Of a stretch of 64,000 nt of DNA, positions 43,750 to 52,633 are shown piece after piece. Source of the DNA: Mycolicibacterium parafortuitum. GTDB taxonomy: Bacteria > Actinomycetota > Actinomycetes > Mycobacteriales > Mycobacteriaceae. The position numbers and the translations under genes are program-made. Location: positions 1 to 64,000 of the forward strand of contig NZ_MVID01000004.1 of the NCBI RefSeq assembly GCF_002086815.1, read 5' to 3'. Under the pieces are notes generated by a model. It worked only from the letters and a program-made list of their open reading frames with translations, was not told where the DNA came from and searched no databases. Numbering within the stretch: the stretch's first letter is position 1; every line of letters starts with the position of its first letter.

Positions 43750-46296
43750 ATGCCCACTCCCCTGCCCACTCCTCTGCTGGACGACCCCGGTGACCTGTCG
43801 GAGCTCTTCACCGTCCGCGGCGACGCCGACGAACTGTTCACCCGGTTCGCGGCCTGGGCGGAAGGCAACGGCACCACGCTGTACCCGGCGCAGGAGGAGG
43901 CGCTGATCGAGCTGGTCAGCGGCTCCAACGTGATCCTCGCGACGCCGACCGGGTCGGGGAAGTCGCTGGTCGCGACCGGTGCGATCTACGCCCAGCTGGC
44001 CGCGGGCGGCGTCAGCTTCTACACCGCGCCGATCAAGGCGCTGGTCAGCGAGAAGTTCTTCGCGCTGTGCGAGGTGTTCGGCGCGGCCAACGTCGGGATG
44101 CTCACCGGGGATGCGGCGGTCAACGCCGACGCCCCGATCATCGCGTGCACCGCCGAGATCCTGGCCAACGTCGCGCTGCGAGAGGGCGCCGACGCCGATA
44201 TCGGGCTGTGTGTGATGGACGAGTTCCACTTCTACGGCGACCCCGACCGCGGGTGGGCCTGGCAGGTGCCGCTGCTGGAGCTGCCGAAAGCCCAGTTCCT
44301 GTTGATGTCGGCGACGCTCGGCGACGTCACGTTCCTGCGCGAGGACCTGACCCGGCGCACCGGCCGGCCCACCGCGCTGGTCGCCAACGCCGAACGCCCG
44401 GTGCCGCTGTACTTCTCCTACGCGACCACCCCGATGCACGAGACCATCCAGGAACTCGTCGACACCAAGCAGTCACCGATCTACGTCGTGCACTTCACCC
44501 AGGCCTCGGCGCTGGAGCGGGCGCAGGCGCTGATGAGCGTCAATGTCAGCTCCAAGGAGGAGAAGGCCGCGATCGCCGACCACATCGGCGCGTTCCGGTT
44601 TTCCTCGGCGTTCGGCGCGACGCTGTCGCGGCTGGTGCGCCACGGCATCGGCGTGCACCACGCCGGCATGCTGCCGAAGTACCGGCGGCTGGTCGAGCAA
44701 CTCGCCCAGGCCGGCCTGCTGAAAGTCATCTGCGGCACCGACACCCTCGGTGTCGGGATCAACGTGCCGATCCGCACCGTGGTGTTCTCCGCGCTGTCGA
44801 AGTACGACGGTGTGCGCACCCGGCTGCTCAACGCCCGCGAGTTCCACCAGATCGCCGGCCGGGCCGGGCGCGCCGGGTTCGACACCGCGGGCACCGTCGT
44901 GGTGCAGGCACCCGACCACGAGGTGGAGAACCTCAAACAGTTAGCCAAGGTGGCCGACGATCCGAAGAAGCGCCGGAAGCTGGTGCGCCGCAAGGCGCCC
45001 GAGGGGATGGTGCCGTGGAGTGAGGCGACCATGACCAAGCTCGTCGACGCCGCGCCGGAACCTCTGACGAGTCACATGCGGGTGACCACGGCGATGATCC
45101 TGGACGTGGTCGACCGTCCCGGGGACCCGTTCGCCGCGATGCGGCGGCTGCTGACCGACAACCACGAACCACGCAAGCGCCAGCTGAAGCTGATCCGCGA
45201 GGCGGTCGGTATCGCGCGCTCGCTGCTGCAGGCGGGCGTGGTCGAGCGGCTTCCTGAGCCGGAACCCGACGGACGGCGGTATCGGCTGACCGTCGATCTG
45301 CCACCCGACTTCGCGCTGAACCAGCCGCTGTCGACGTTCGCGCTGGCCGCGATCGACCTGCTCGACGCCGGTGCGGAAAGCTATGCGCTGGACGTGGTCT
45401 CGGTGATCGAGGCGACGCTGGAGGATCCGCGCCAGATCCTGGCCGCACAGCTCAAGCGAGCCCGCGGAGAGGCCGTCGCGCAGATGAAGGCCGACGGCGT
45501 CGAGTACGACGAGCGCATCGAACTTCTCGACGACATCACCTACCCGAAGCCGCTGGAGGAGCTGCTGGGACACGCGTACGCGGTGTATCTGCAGAGCAAC
45601 CCGTGGGCCGCGGACGGCAAGCTGTCGCCGAAGTCGGTGGTGCGCGAGATGTGGGAGCGGGGTATGACGTTCCGCGAGTACGTCAGCGAGTACGGCCTGA
45701 CCCGCGTCGAGGGCGCCGTGCTGCGGTATCTGTCCGACGCGTTCAAGGCGCTGCGCTCCGGCGTCCCCGCCGCCGCCCGTACCGACGAGCTCACCGACAT
45801 CGTCGAATGGCTGGGTGAGCTTGTCCGCCAGGTCGATTCGAGCCTGCTCGACGAGTGGGAGCAGCTGACCAGCCCGGACCAACCGCACGATCAGCCGGTC
45901 GCCGTACCGGCCCGGCCGCGACCGCTGACCGGCAACGAGCGGGCGTTCACCGCGATGGTGCGCAATGCGCTGTTCCGCCGGGTCGAGTTGTTCGCCCGCG
46001 AGCGATGGGAAGAACTCGCCGCGCTCGACGGCCGCGCCGGACTGTCGGTGCAGCAGTGGCGCGAAATCGGCGACGACTACTTCGACGAGCACGACGACGT
46101 CGGCACCGGAGCGGACGCCCGTGGTCCCGCGCTGCTGATCATCGACCGGCAGGCCCGAACGTGGCGCGTGCGGCAGATCCTCGACGACCCTGCCGGGGAC
46201 CACGACTGGGGATTCGAGGTCGAGGTCGACCTGGACGCGTCCGACGAGGAGGGCGTCCCGGTGCTGCGCCTGCTGTCGGCGGGCCGCTTGGACTGA
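43750..46296 (+). CDS. Ski2-like DEAD/DEAH-box helicase with DUF3516-type C-terminus
   Basis: 848 residues. Helicase motifs: LATPTGSGKS (I) near residues 58-67, TAPIKALVSEK (Ia), MDEFHFYG (II, DEFH in place of DEVH/DEAH), LMSATLGD (III) and HQIAGRAGRAGFD (VI). The C-terminal ~400 residues fit the DUF3516 region linked to such helicases. It should use ATP to unwind RNA or DNA; the physiological substrate is not known. Monocistronic. Confidence 0.88.
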   Translation: MPTPLPTPLLDDPGDLSELFTVRGDADELFTRFAAWAEGNGTTLYPAQEEALIELVSGSNVILATPTGSGKSLVATGAIYAQLAAGGVSFYTAPIKALVSEKFFALCEVFGAANVGMLTGDAAVNADAPIIACTAEILANVALREGADADIGLCVMDEFHFYGDPDRGWAWQVPLLELPKAQFLLMSATLGDVTFLREDLTRRTGRPTALVANAERPVPLYFSYATTPMHETIQELVDTKQSPIYVVHFTQASALERAQALMSVNVSSKEEKAAIADHIGAFRFSSAFGATLSRLVRHGIGVHHAGMLPKYRRLVEQLAQAGLLKVICGTDTLGVGINVPIRTVVFSALSKYDGVRTRLLNAREFHQIAGRAGRAGFDTAGTVVVQAPDHEVENLKQLAKVADDPKKRRKLVRRKAPEGMVPWSEATMTKLVDAAPEPLTSHMRVTTAMILDVVDRPGDPFAAMRRLLTDNHEPRKRQLKLIREAVGIARSLLQAGVVERLPEPEPDGRRYRLTVDLPPDFALNQPLSTFALAAIDLLDAGAESYALDVVSVIEATLEDPRQILAAQLKRARGEAVAQMKADGVEYDERIELLDDITYPKPLEELLGHAYAVYLQSNPWAADGKLSPKSVVREMWERGMTFREYVSEYGLTRVEGAVLRYLSDAFKALRSGVPAAARTDELTDIVEWLGELVRQVDSSLLDEWEQLTSPDQPHDQPVAVPARPRPLTGNERAFTAMVRNALFRRVELFARERWEELAALDGRAGLSVQQWREIGDDYFDEHDDVGTGADARGPALLIIDRQARTWRVRQILDDPAGDHDWGFEVEVDLDASDEEGVPVLRLLSAGRLD

Positions 46297-46337
46297 AACG
46301 CCGCATGGACTGAAACCGCGCGGGGTACTACCGACGC

Positions 46338-47036
46338 ATGACTGCCGCGGTACCCCCGGACCTGGAGCACGCGATCGACGACATCGCCCGCCGCCACGGG
46401 CTTTCCCGTGATTCGGTGCTGGCGATGTGGGTCGCGGTGCGCAACGGCGGCGGCACCATGGCGCAGTTCTCGATCCCGGAACTCGGGGGGTCGGGGCAGT
46501 GGATGCGTGGCGGCATGACGATGGTCGGCGACATGTTCGACCACGCGCTGAAGGCCCGCGTCGACGCGCTGTGCACCGAGCTCGCCGGGCTGCCCGTCAC
46601 CGGTGAGGCCGTCGCCCCGCGGCAGTGGTGGCCGGCCGACCTCGGCACCCCCAGCTCGACCGGCGGGCAGAACGACACCAAGTACGCGGTGTTCCCGGCC
46701 ACGCGCCGGTTGGCCGTGCAGAGCGGCGGGGTGACAAAGGTTTTCGACACCGGCGAGCACCGGATCGGCGGTGTCCAGCAACAGCAGGGTGGGCCCGCGG
46801 CGACGCTGACCTTCACCAGTCAGCTGGGCACGTTCGGCATCTCGGCGCTGCGCGAGGTCGACCCCGAGCCCGCGACGGACGCTCCGCCCCCCGGCGACAC
46901 CTCGACCCCGGACGACTCCGCGGCGATCATCGCCGCGATCGAGAAGCTGGCCGGACTGCACGAGCGCGGCATCCTCACCGACGCCGAATTCGCCGCCAAG
47001 AAAGCCGAACTGCTGGCCCCGACTGTGACCGTGTGA
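46338..47036 (+). CDS. SHOCT-domain protein, unknown function
   Basis: 232 residues. A DUF-like N-terminal domain (DLEHAIDDIARRHGLSRDSVLAM) is followed by a central beta-rich domain, a Pro/Asp/Thr linker and a C-terminal SHOCT motif (IEKLAGLHERGILTDAEFAAKKAELL), the short helical tail often used for oligomerisation. No enzyme motif is seen. It follows the helicase by 41 bases on the same strand. Confidence 0.75.
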   Translation: MTAAVPPDLEHAIDDIARRHGLSRDSVLAMWVAVRNGGGTMAQFSIPELGGSGQWMRGGMTMVGDMFDHALKARVDALCTELAGLPVTGEAVAPRQWWPADLGTPSSTGGQNDTKYAVFPATRRLAVQSGGVTKVFDTGEHRIGGVQQQQGGPAATLTFTSQLGTFGISALREVDPEPATDAPPPGDTSTPDDSAAIIAAIEKLAGLHERGILTDAEFAAKKAELLAPTVTV

Positions 47037-47173
47037 CGGCGGTCTCTGTCCGCAAAATCACACGTCAGCGGCTTGATTAACCTGGCTGTAACACGGAGCA
47101 TGGACAACGTCCGGCCGATGGGCGATCCCCGATTCGCGCCGGACCTCAATCCAACACAGAGGAGTTCCGCAAA

Positions 47174-47314
47174 ATGTTCGCGCAGTACCGTGCCGCCCGT
47201 CAGATCTCTCGCGATCGGCGCCGCCTGTACGCACGGATCGCCAAGATGCCGAACTCCACCATCCGCGACGAACTCGTCGCCGTCGCGCAGCGGTACGAAT
47301 CCGCCGAGCGCTGA
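47174..47314 (+). CDS. 46-residue basic protein
   Basis: The ATG at 47174 follows GAGGAG at 47159-47164 with good spacing. The peptide is Arg-rich and helical (RAARQISRDRRRLYARIAKM at 6-25, then STIRDELVAVAQRYES). It is likely a small DNA- or RNA-binding or regulatory protein. A two-tier hairpin lies 31 bases downstream. Confidence 0.65.
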   Translation: MFAQYRAARQISRDRRRLYARIAKMPNSTIRDELVAVAQRYESAER

Positions 47315-47345
47315 CCCGTCGCGCCGCTGGTCGCGGCGTAGAATG

Positions 47346-47377
47346 TGATCGGTAGCGCATTCGCGCATACCCGATCA
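47346..47377 (+). terminator. two-tier hairpin after the 46-residue gene
   Basis: Outer stem TGATCGG (47346-47352) with CCGATCA (47371-47377) and inner stem GCGC (47355-47358) with GCGC (47363-47366), loop ATTC. There is no T run, so it would be an atypical terminator or an RNA-stability element for the small gene upstream. Confidence 0.35.
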
Positions 47378-47428
47378 TCTGCAGGCACCGCGTCTGTTGA
47401 TGCCGGTGGCGAAACGAGCGTCCTGCAC

Positions 47429-47481
47429 ATGCCTCCCCGCCTTGAAGCCGGGCCGTAGCTCATCTCTTGCGCTGGAGGCAT
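47429..47481 (+). promoter_or_regulatory. leader that can sequester the ribosome site of the vWA gene
   Basis: ATGCCTCC at 47429-47436 is the exact complement of GGAGGCAT at 47474-47481, which contains the Shine-Dalgarno sequence of the vWA gene (GTG 47485). Pairing the two would hide the ribosome site. The ~37 bases between can form a smaller hairpin (CCCG with CGGG), so an alternative fold is possible. Confidence 0.5.
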
Positions 47482-47484
47482 CCT

Positions 47485-48129
47485 GTGACCGATTCCGACA
47501 AGACCCTGATCGCCGCACTGCTCGACCGCTCCGGGTCCATGGAGACGTCGAAGACCGCGACCGAGGACGGGTGGCGTGAACTCATCAACGAGCAACGACT
47601 GCAACCCGGTCGTTGCGAGGTGACACTGGCCCAGTTCGACACCGCCTACGAATTGGTCTATCCGCCGACACCGATCCAGTCCGTCCCCGATTTCGAGTTG
47701 GTGCCCCGCGGGATGACCGCTCTGCTCGACAGCGTCGGACGGTTCATCACCGAAGTCGGACAGCGCCTTTCGGCGCTACCGGACGACGACCGTCCCGGGC
47801 AGGTCATCTGCATGATCATGACCGACGGGATGGAGAACTCCAGCAGGGAGTGGGGCTGGTACTCCGTCAGGGAACTCATCGAACAGCAACGCACACAGTG
47901 GAATTGGCGGTTCGTGTTTCTCGGGTCCAACATCGACGCGATCGAGATCGGATCGATGATCGGGGTGTCGGCCGAGGACTCGATCACCTATGACGACAGC
48001 AACGACATCAGCACCATCGCCACCATCTCCGCGGCCAGCGGCTGGATGACGTCGGCGCGCTCCGGGCAGCACCGGGGGTTCAGCACCGTCGAACGCCGCG
48101 CCGCGATGGGCGATCCGCAGACGACCTGA
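47485..48129 (+). CDS. von Willebrand A (vWA) domain protein
   Basis: 214 residues from GTG 47485. The MIDAS metal site begins with DRSGSM at residues 14-19, and the later Thr/Asp residues (GMTALLDSVG, MTDGMENSSR) complete it, so it should bind Mg2+ and a ligand protein. No transmembrane segment is seen; it is probably cytosolic. The leader suggests translational control. Confidence 0.82.
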   Translation: MTDSDKTLIAALLDRSGSMETSKTATEDGWRELINEQRLQPGRCEVTLAQFDTAYELVYPPTPIQSVPDFELVPRGMTALLDSVGRFITEVGQRLSALPDDDRPGQVICMIMTDGMENSSREWGWYSVRELIEQQRTQWNWRFVFLGSNIDAIEIGSMIGVSAEDSITYDDSNDISTIATISAASGWMTSARSGQHRGFSTVERRAAMGDPQTT

Positions 48130-48138
48130 CCGGCCCGC

Positions 48139-48969
48139 TCAACCGCCGTATCGCCGCACCTGCTCGGCGTACTCGTCGAGCAGGCGCAGCGATACGTCCA
48201 GCGGCTTGGTCGGCAGCAGCAGGTTCAGCTGCCCGAAACCGATCTCCTCTGCGGCCTGCCAGTAGTCCGGGTTCGCCGGTGTGCCGAACTGTGCCAGCGG
48301 CACCTCGTACGTCGCGCTCGCCCGGATCTGGTCGATGCGGCGCGAAAGATGGTCGATCGGAAGTGGATTCGAGATCCAGCCGGCTTCGTGCCGGATGATC
48401 CGCTTCACCGTCGCATCAGAGTCGCCGCCGATCAGGATCGGCGGATGCGGCTTCTGCACCGGCTTCGGCCGCTGATACGACGGAGCGAAATCCACGTACT
48501 TGCCGTGGTATTCGGCCGGTTCCTCGGTCCACAACGCCTTGATCGCCTCGATGCGCTCGTCCAGCAGCGCGCCGCGCGTCTTCGGATCGGTGCCGTGCTG
48601 GCGCAGCTCCTCGATGTTCCACCCGGCGCCGACGCCGAAGGTGAAACGGCCGCCGGAGATCACGTCGATGCTGGCGGCCTCCTTGGCGGTGATGATCGGG
48701 TCCCGCTGGATCAGCAGCGCGATACCGGTGATCAGTTCGATCGTCGACGTGACCGCCGCCGCGGCGGCCAGCGTCACGAACGGGTCCAGGGTCCGGTAGT
48801 AGATCTTCGGCAGCTCGCCGCCCAGCGGATACGGCGACTCCCGGCTGGCCGGGATGTGCGTGTGCTCGGCGACGGCCAGCGCCGTGAAGCCGCGCTCCTC
48901 GACCGCACGCGCCAGCGACACCGGGTCGATGGTGTCGTCGTTGACGAACGTGGAGATCCCGAACCTCAT
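48139..48969 (-). CDS. LLM class F420-dependent oxidoreductase
   Basis: 276 residues. The pattern MRFGISTFVNDDTIDPVSLA, AEHTHIP and the SGGRFTFGVGAGWNIEELRQHG block are typical of the F420-linked luciferase-like subgroup of actinobacteria. It would use F420H2 to reduce an unknown substrate. It is separated from the downstream amidase by 14 bases on the same strand. Confidence 0.85.
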   Translation of the reverse strand: MRFGISTFVNDDTIDPVSLARAVEERGFTALAVAEHTHIPASRESPYPLGGELPKIYYRTLDPFVTLAAAAAVTSTIELITGIALLIQRDPIITAKEAASIDVISGGRFTFGVGAGWNIEELRQHGTDPKTRGALLDERIEAIKALWTEEPAEYHGKYVDFAPSYQRPKPVQKPHPPILIGGDSDATVKRIIRHEAGWISNPLPIDHLSRRIDQIRASATYEVPLAQFGTPANPDYWQAAEEIGFGQLNLLLPTKPLDVSLRLLDEYAEQVRRYGG

Positions 48970-48983
48970 GCCGTGCTCCTGTC

Positions 48984-50453
48984 TCACACCTGCGGCGTGC
49001 GGTGCGCCCACGGCGCCGCCTGCTCCAATTGTGCGCCGAGCTGCAGCAGCAGCGTCTCGCCGGCCAGCGGCGCGACGAACTGCACACCCAGCGGCACCCC
49101 CTCGGCCGTCCAGTGCAGCGGCAGCGAGATCGCCGGGCGGCCGGTGATGTTCGCCAGCTGGGTGTAGGGCACCCAGCCGAGGTTCTCGTCCACCATGTCG
49201 TCGACGATCTTGGTGAACCGCAGCAGGGCGGCCGTGCGCGTCTTGAGCAGCACGTCGGCGGCGCGCTGCAGCGCGACGGGCAGATCGAAGTCGCCGATCT
49301 TCGGTGGCGGCGTCGCCAGCGTCGGGGTCAACAGCAGGTCGTGCGACTCGAAGAACGTCGTGAGCCTGCGGGTGTGGTCGTGGCGGCGCGCGACCGCGTC
49401 GAGGTAGTCGACGCTGCTGGTGGCCCGGCCCAGCGCGGCCATGATCAGCGTGTCCCGCTCGAACATCTCGTCGCCGGCCCCGGTGAGCCGCTTGGCCTCG
49501 GCGACCTCCCAAGCCAGCGTCACGAACCAGGTCAGCAGGAAATCGCGGGCCAGCGCGGCGTCGTCGTACGGGGCTTCCGACAGTTCGACGACCTCGTGTC
49601 CCAGGTCGGTCAGCAGGCGGGTGGTCGCCTCGACCGCGGCGTACGCCTCACGATGCGGCTGCGGGGTGATCGCGGACGGCACCCGCACGCCGATGCGCAG
49701 CGGACGGGGGGCGGTCGCGAAGCTCGACGCGAACGGTGTCTCGGGCAGCGCCGGGGTGTACGGGCCATACGGTTCCCCGCCGCTCATCACGTCGAGCATG
49801 CCGGCGGTGTCACGGACGGTTCGCGACACCACGCCCTGCACCGCGGCGCCGTGCATCGATTCGCCGTACACCGGGCCGCTCGGGGTCAGCCCGCGGCTCG
49901 GCTTCAGTCCGACCAGCCCGCAGCAGGCGGCCGGGATCCTGATGGAGCCGCCGCCGTCGTTGGCACCTGCGCACGGCACGATGCCCGCCGCCACCGCGGC
50001 CGCCGAACCACCAGAGGAGCCGCCCGGGGACCGGGTCAGGTCCCACGGGTTGCGCGCGGGGCCCCAGACCTCGGGTTCGGTGATGCCCTTCGCCCCGAAC
50101 TCCGGGGTGTTGGTCTTGCCGAAGATCACCAGACCCGCGTCGAGCCAGCGCGCAACGATCGCGCCGTGTTCGGCGACCGGCAGGTACCGCATCGACCGAG
50201 AGCCGCCCGACGTCGGCAGCCCTGCGTAGTCCTGGGACAGATCCTTGATCAGGAACGGCACCCCGGCGAAGGGGCCCGTGCGGTTCTCGCCGTCGGGCAC
50301 CGGCACGTCCCGCACGATGGCGTTGATCTTCGGGTTCACCTCGGCGGCGCGCTCCCGCGCCAGCGCCAGCAGTTCGGCGGCGGTGACCTCGCCGTCGGCG
50401 ACCAGCTTCGCCAGCCCCGTCGCATCCTGTGCCCGGTACTCGTCGACATCCAT
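48984..50453 (-). CDS. amidase signature family amidohydrolase
   Basis: 489 residues. The Ser-cisSer-Lys triad is present: K in PFLIKDLS, cis-Ser in SPGGSSGGSAAAVAAG and nucleophile Ser in GGGSIRIPA. The family hydrolyses amides to acids and ammonia. As the only amidase-signature gene in the window, it could act on amides produced by the nitrile hydratase 2.5 kb away. It is divergent to the FNT transporter across 46 bases. Confidence 0.88.
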   Translation of the reverse strand: MDVDEYRAQDATGLAKLVADGEVTAAELLALARERAAEVNPKINAIVRDVPVPDGENRTGPFAGVPFLIKDLSQDYAGLPTSGGSRSMRYLPVAEHGAIVARWLDAGLVIFGKTNTPEFGAKGITEPEVWGPARNPWDLTRSPGGSSGGSAAAVAAGIVPCAGANDGGGSIRIPAACCGLVGLKPSRGLTPSGPVYGESMHGAAVQGVVSRTVRDTAGMLDVMSGGEPYGPYTPALPETPFASSFATAPRPLRIGVRVPSAITPQPHREAYAAVEATTRLLTDLGHEVVELSEAPYDDAALARDFLLTWFVTLAWEVAEAKRLTGAGDEMFERDTLIMAALGRATSSVDYLDAVARRHDHTRRLTTFFESHDLLLTPTLATPPPKIGDFDLPVALQRAADVLLKTRTAALLRFTKIVDDMVDENLGWVPYTQLANITGRPAISLPLHWTAEGVPLGVQFVAPLAGETLLLQLGAQLEQAAPWAHRTPQV

Positions 50454-50499
50454 GCGCCCGACGGTATCGTCCGGCCAAGTCGTGGGTACTCGCGCCGCC

Positions 50500-51333
50500 A
50501 TGAGCTCGACCAGCCAGCGTGAACTCGGCGATACCGACAGCCCCATCGAGGACGCGTTGGAGAACGCGTTCAACCGGATGATCGACGAGGGCACCCAGCG
50601 CCTGCACCGCACCTGGCGCGAGGTGCTGGTGACCGGCTTCTTCGGCGGGACCGAGGTCGCGATGGGGGTGCTCGCGTATCTGTCGGTGCTGCACGCCACC
50701 GGTAACCAGTTGCTCGCCGGGATCGCGTTCTCGATCGGCTTCCTCGCGCTGCTGCTCGGCCGCAGCGAGCTGTTCACCGAGGGCTTCCTGATCCCGGTCA
50801 CCACGGTCGCGGCCAAACGCGCCAACGCCGCGCAGCTGCTGAAGCTGTGGACCGGCACGCTCGCGGCGAACCTGGCGGGCGGCTGGCTGATCATGTGGCT
50901 GGTGATGACCGCGTATCCGAAACTGCGCGAACAGACCACGACATCGGCCGAACACTTCGTGCACGCGCCGTTGAACGCCGAGACGGTGGCGCTGGCACTG
51001 CTGGGCGGCATGGTGATCACGCTGATGACGCGGATGCAGCACGGCACCGATTCGGTACCGGGCAAGATCGCCGCGGCGGTCGCCGGCGCATTCCTGCTCG
51101 CAGGGCTGCAGATGTTCCACTCGATCCTCGACTCGCTGCTCATCTTCGGCGCGCTGACCGCAGGTGACGCCCCGTTCGGGTATCTCGCCTGGCTGTCCTG
51201 GTTCGGCTACACCGTGGTGCTCAACATCGTCGGTGGGCTGGCGTTGGTGACGTTGCTGCGGCTGATCCGCAGCAAGGACCGGCTCAAGGAGGAGCGCCGG
51301 GAGGCGGAGTCGCCGTCCGGCAAGGACCGCTAG
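50500..51333 (+). CDS. formate/nitrite transporter (FNT) family channel
   Basis: 277 residues with six membrane spans and the family segments (GRSELFTEGFLIPVTTVAA near the second/third span and the GLQMFHSILDSLL region). FNT proteins pass small monovalent anions such as formate, nitrite or hydrosulfide. A weak SigF-like promoter (GTAT, 16 bases, GGGTA at 50484-50488) lies just before the ATG. The C-terminal tail is charged. Confidence 0.83.
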   Translation: MSSTSQRELGDTDSPIEDALENAFNRMIDEGTQRLHRTWREVLVTGFFGGTEVAMGVLAYLSVLHATGNQLLAGIAFSIGFLALLLGRSELFTEGFLIPVTTVAAKRANAAQLLKLWTGTLAANLAGGWLIMWLVMTAYPKLREQTTTSAEHFVHAPLNAETVALALLGGMVITLMTRMQHGTDSVPGKIAAAVAGAFLLAGLQMFHSILDSLLIFGALTAGDAPFGYLAWLSWFGYTVVLNIVGGLALVTLLRLIRSKDRLKEERREAESPSGKDR

Positions 51334-51386
51334 GGCCGGCTTCTCGGCATCGGGCCCAAACCCGACGTTTCCATATCGATATCAAG

Positions 51387-51412
51387 GTTTGTCCCATTTG
51401 CCACACGGGTAA
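51387..51412 (+). promoter_or_regulatory. SigF-type promoter of the 168-residue protein gene
   Basis: GTTT at 51387-51390, 16 bases, GGGTAA at 51407-51412: an exact SigF consensus match with optimal spacing. The ATG at 51481 is 68 bases downstream. The rest of the 147-base gap shows no other clear signal. Confidence 0.7.
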
Positions 51413-51480
51413 CTCTTGTCACAGCGCTGGGACGCCGGCGCCGACCAAGATCCCGAGAAAGAGTCGAATGGAACATACGA

Positions 51481-51987
51481 ATGAACACTGTTTTGTACTT
51501 CAGCCCCAGCGGCGCCGTATATGAGACCCGTGCCTATACCGAGGCCGACATCAACCGTCTGATCCAGGACCAGGGCCTGTACTCCCTCAGCAGCACCGAC
51601 CGGCAGTTCGACTTCTGGTTCAGCCCGGCCACCCAGGGTTGCCAGCGCCGCGTCAACCGGCTGGCCACCGAAGTACTTTTGGCCACCACTGATTTCACCG
51701 CCAAGTCGGTCCCGCTGCTGCGCGGCTGCGTGGTGGTGGCCACCCACGATTCCGATGGCGACCTCGACGGCCTGAGCTGGCAGCAACTCGCCCTGCTGTC
51801 CGAGAAGGCCGCCACGCTGTCCAAGCGCGACGACCGCGTGCTGTCGCGCCGCATCGCCGGCGACGAACGCCGGCGCACCCGCGAGATCGCCCCCGCGGCC
51901 GCTGTGCCGGCGGGCGTCACCTGCGCCCGGCCTCAGGCCGGGTTGAACAGGCGTGGTTCCAGCCACGCCCCGTCTTTGAACCGCTGA
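51481..51987 (+). CDS. conserved protein of unknown function behind a SigF promoter
   Basis: 168 residues, soluble. It starts with MNTVLYFSPSGAVYETRAYTEADI and continues with a mixed fold. Two cysteines (GCQRR, RGCVVV) and an Arg/Ala-rich tail are visible, no enzyme motif. The strong SigF-type promoter suggests a stationary-phase or stress role. Its last 55 bases overlap the 3' end of the convergent CbiM-like gene. Confidence 0.7.
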   Translation: MNTVLYFSPSGAVYETRAYTEADINRLIQDQGLYSLSSTDRQFDFWFSPATQGCQRRVNRLATEVLLATTDFTAKSVPLLRGCVVVATHDSDGDLDGLSWQQLALLSEKAATLSKRDDRVLSRRIAGDERRRTREIAPAAAVPAGVTCARPQAGLNRRGSSHAPSLNR

Positions 51988-52610
51988 GCGGCCTTCGCCG
52001 CCGCGAGCACGGCCAGATCGGCCACCGGCTCCACCACGATCACCAGCAGATAGGCGGCACCGAAAGTCGCCACGCTGGCCAATGTCTCGGCAGTGACGCC
52101 CTGGCCGTAGACCGCCCAGAACGCCACCCAGGACACGATGCCAGCCTGGTAGGTCGCCGATAGGGTCAGCGCCTGGCGGTATTTCAGGTCGACATAGCGG
52201 GTTTGCGGGGCGATGGTCCTTCCGGCGACGTACTGCAGTGCCAACAGCGGCACGACGAGTGTCGTGACGTTCATCCCGAATTGCGGCAGGTCGAACGGAG
52301 CGAACAGCAGGCCCTGGATCAGCAGGCCCGCCGCCAGACCGAAGGCCGCCGGCGCGGCTCCGAAGATCAGGAACAGCGTCGACCCGAGAATGAGGTGGAC
52401 TTCGGAGACCCCGACCGGAAAGTGCGGGAACAGTTCGAAGAACACGAGGGTCAACACCGTCGTGGCGGCACTTCCGAGAATCAGTGACGCGCCACCGCGC
52501 TGCTTGACGTGCTTCCACGCCGCGCTCACCGCGTAGACGCCGGCGCCCGTCGCACTGGCGTAACTCAGCGCGATCTTCGCGCCGTCGACTATCCCTGGCT
52601 CGATGTGCAT
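51933..52610 (-). CDS. CbiM-like cobalt transporter permease, last gene of the nitrile hydratase operon
   Basis: 225 residues, six hydrophobic spans. The N-terminus MHIEPG carries the His2 typical of CbiM/NikM substrate-binding components, which coordinates the metal through the N-terminus. In the cobalt-type nitrile hydratase context it is a cobalt-import component; no ECF ATPase (CbiO) or CbiQ is in the window. It starts 23 bases after the accessory gene stop. Confidence 0.82.
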   Translation of the reverse strand: MHIEPGIVDGAKIALSYASATGAGVYAVSAAWKHVKQRGGASLILGSAATTVLTLVFFELFPHFPVGVSEVHLILGSTLFLIFGAAPAAFGLAAGLLIQGLLFAPFDLPQFGMNVTTLVVPLLALQYVAGRTIAPQTRYVDLKYRQALTLSATYQAGIVSWVAFWAVYGQGVTAETLASVATFGAAYLLVIVVEPVADLAVLAAAKAAQRFKDGAWLEPRLFNPA

Positions 52611-52633
52611 TCCAATTCCGTTCTCTTGCTGGG

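Noticed and set aside
42854..44439. N-terminal extension of the acyltransferase frame to 44439
   Set aside because: Beyond 43695 it is antisense to the helicase gene and carries no domain.
47315..47484. Possible riboswitch or tRNA-like element before the vWA gene
   Set aside because: No known riboswitch core (cobalamin, SAM, ydaO, M-box) or tRNA cloverleaf fits. Only the local hairpin and the ribosome-site pairing are supported.
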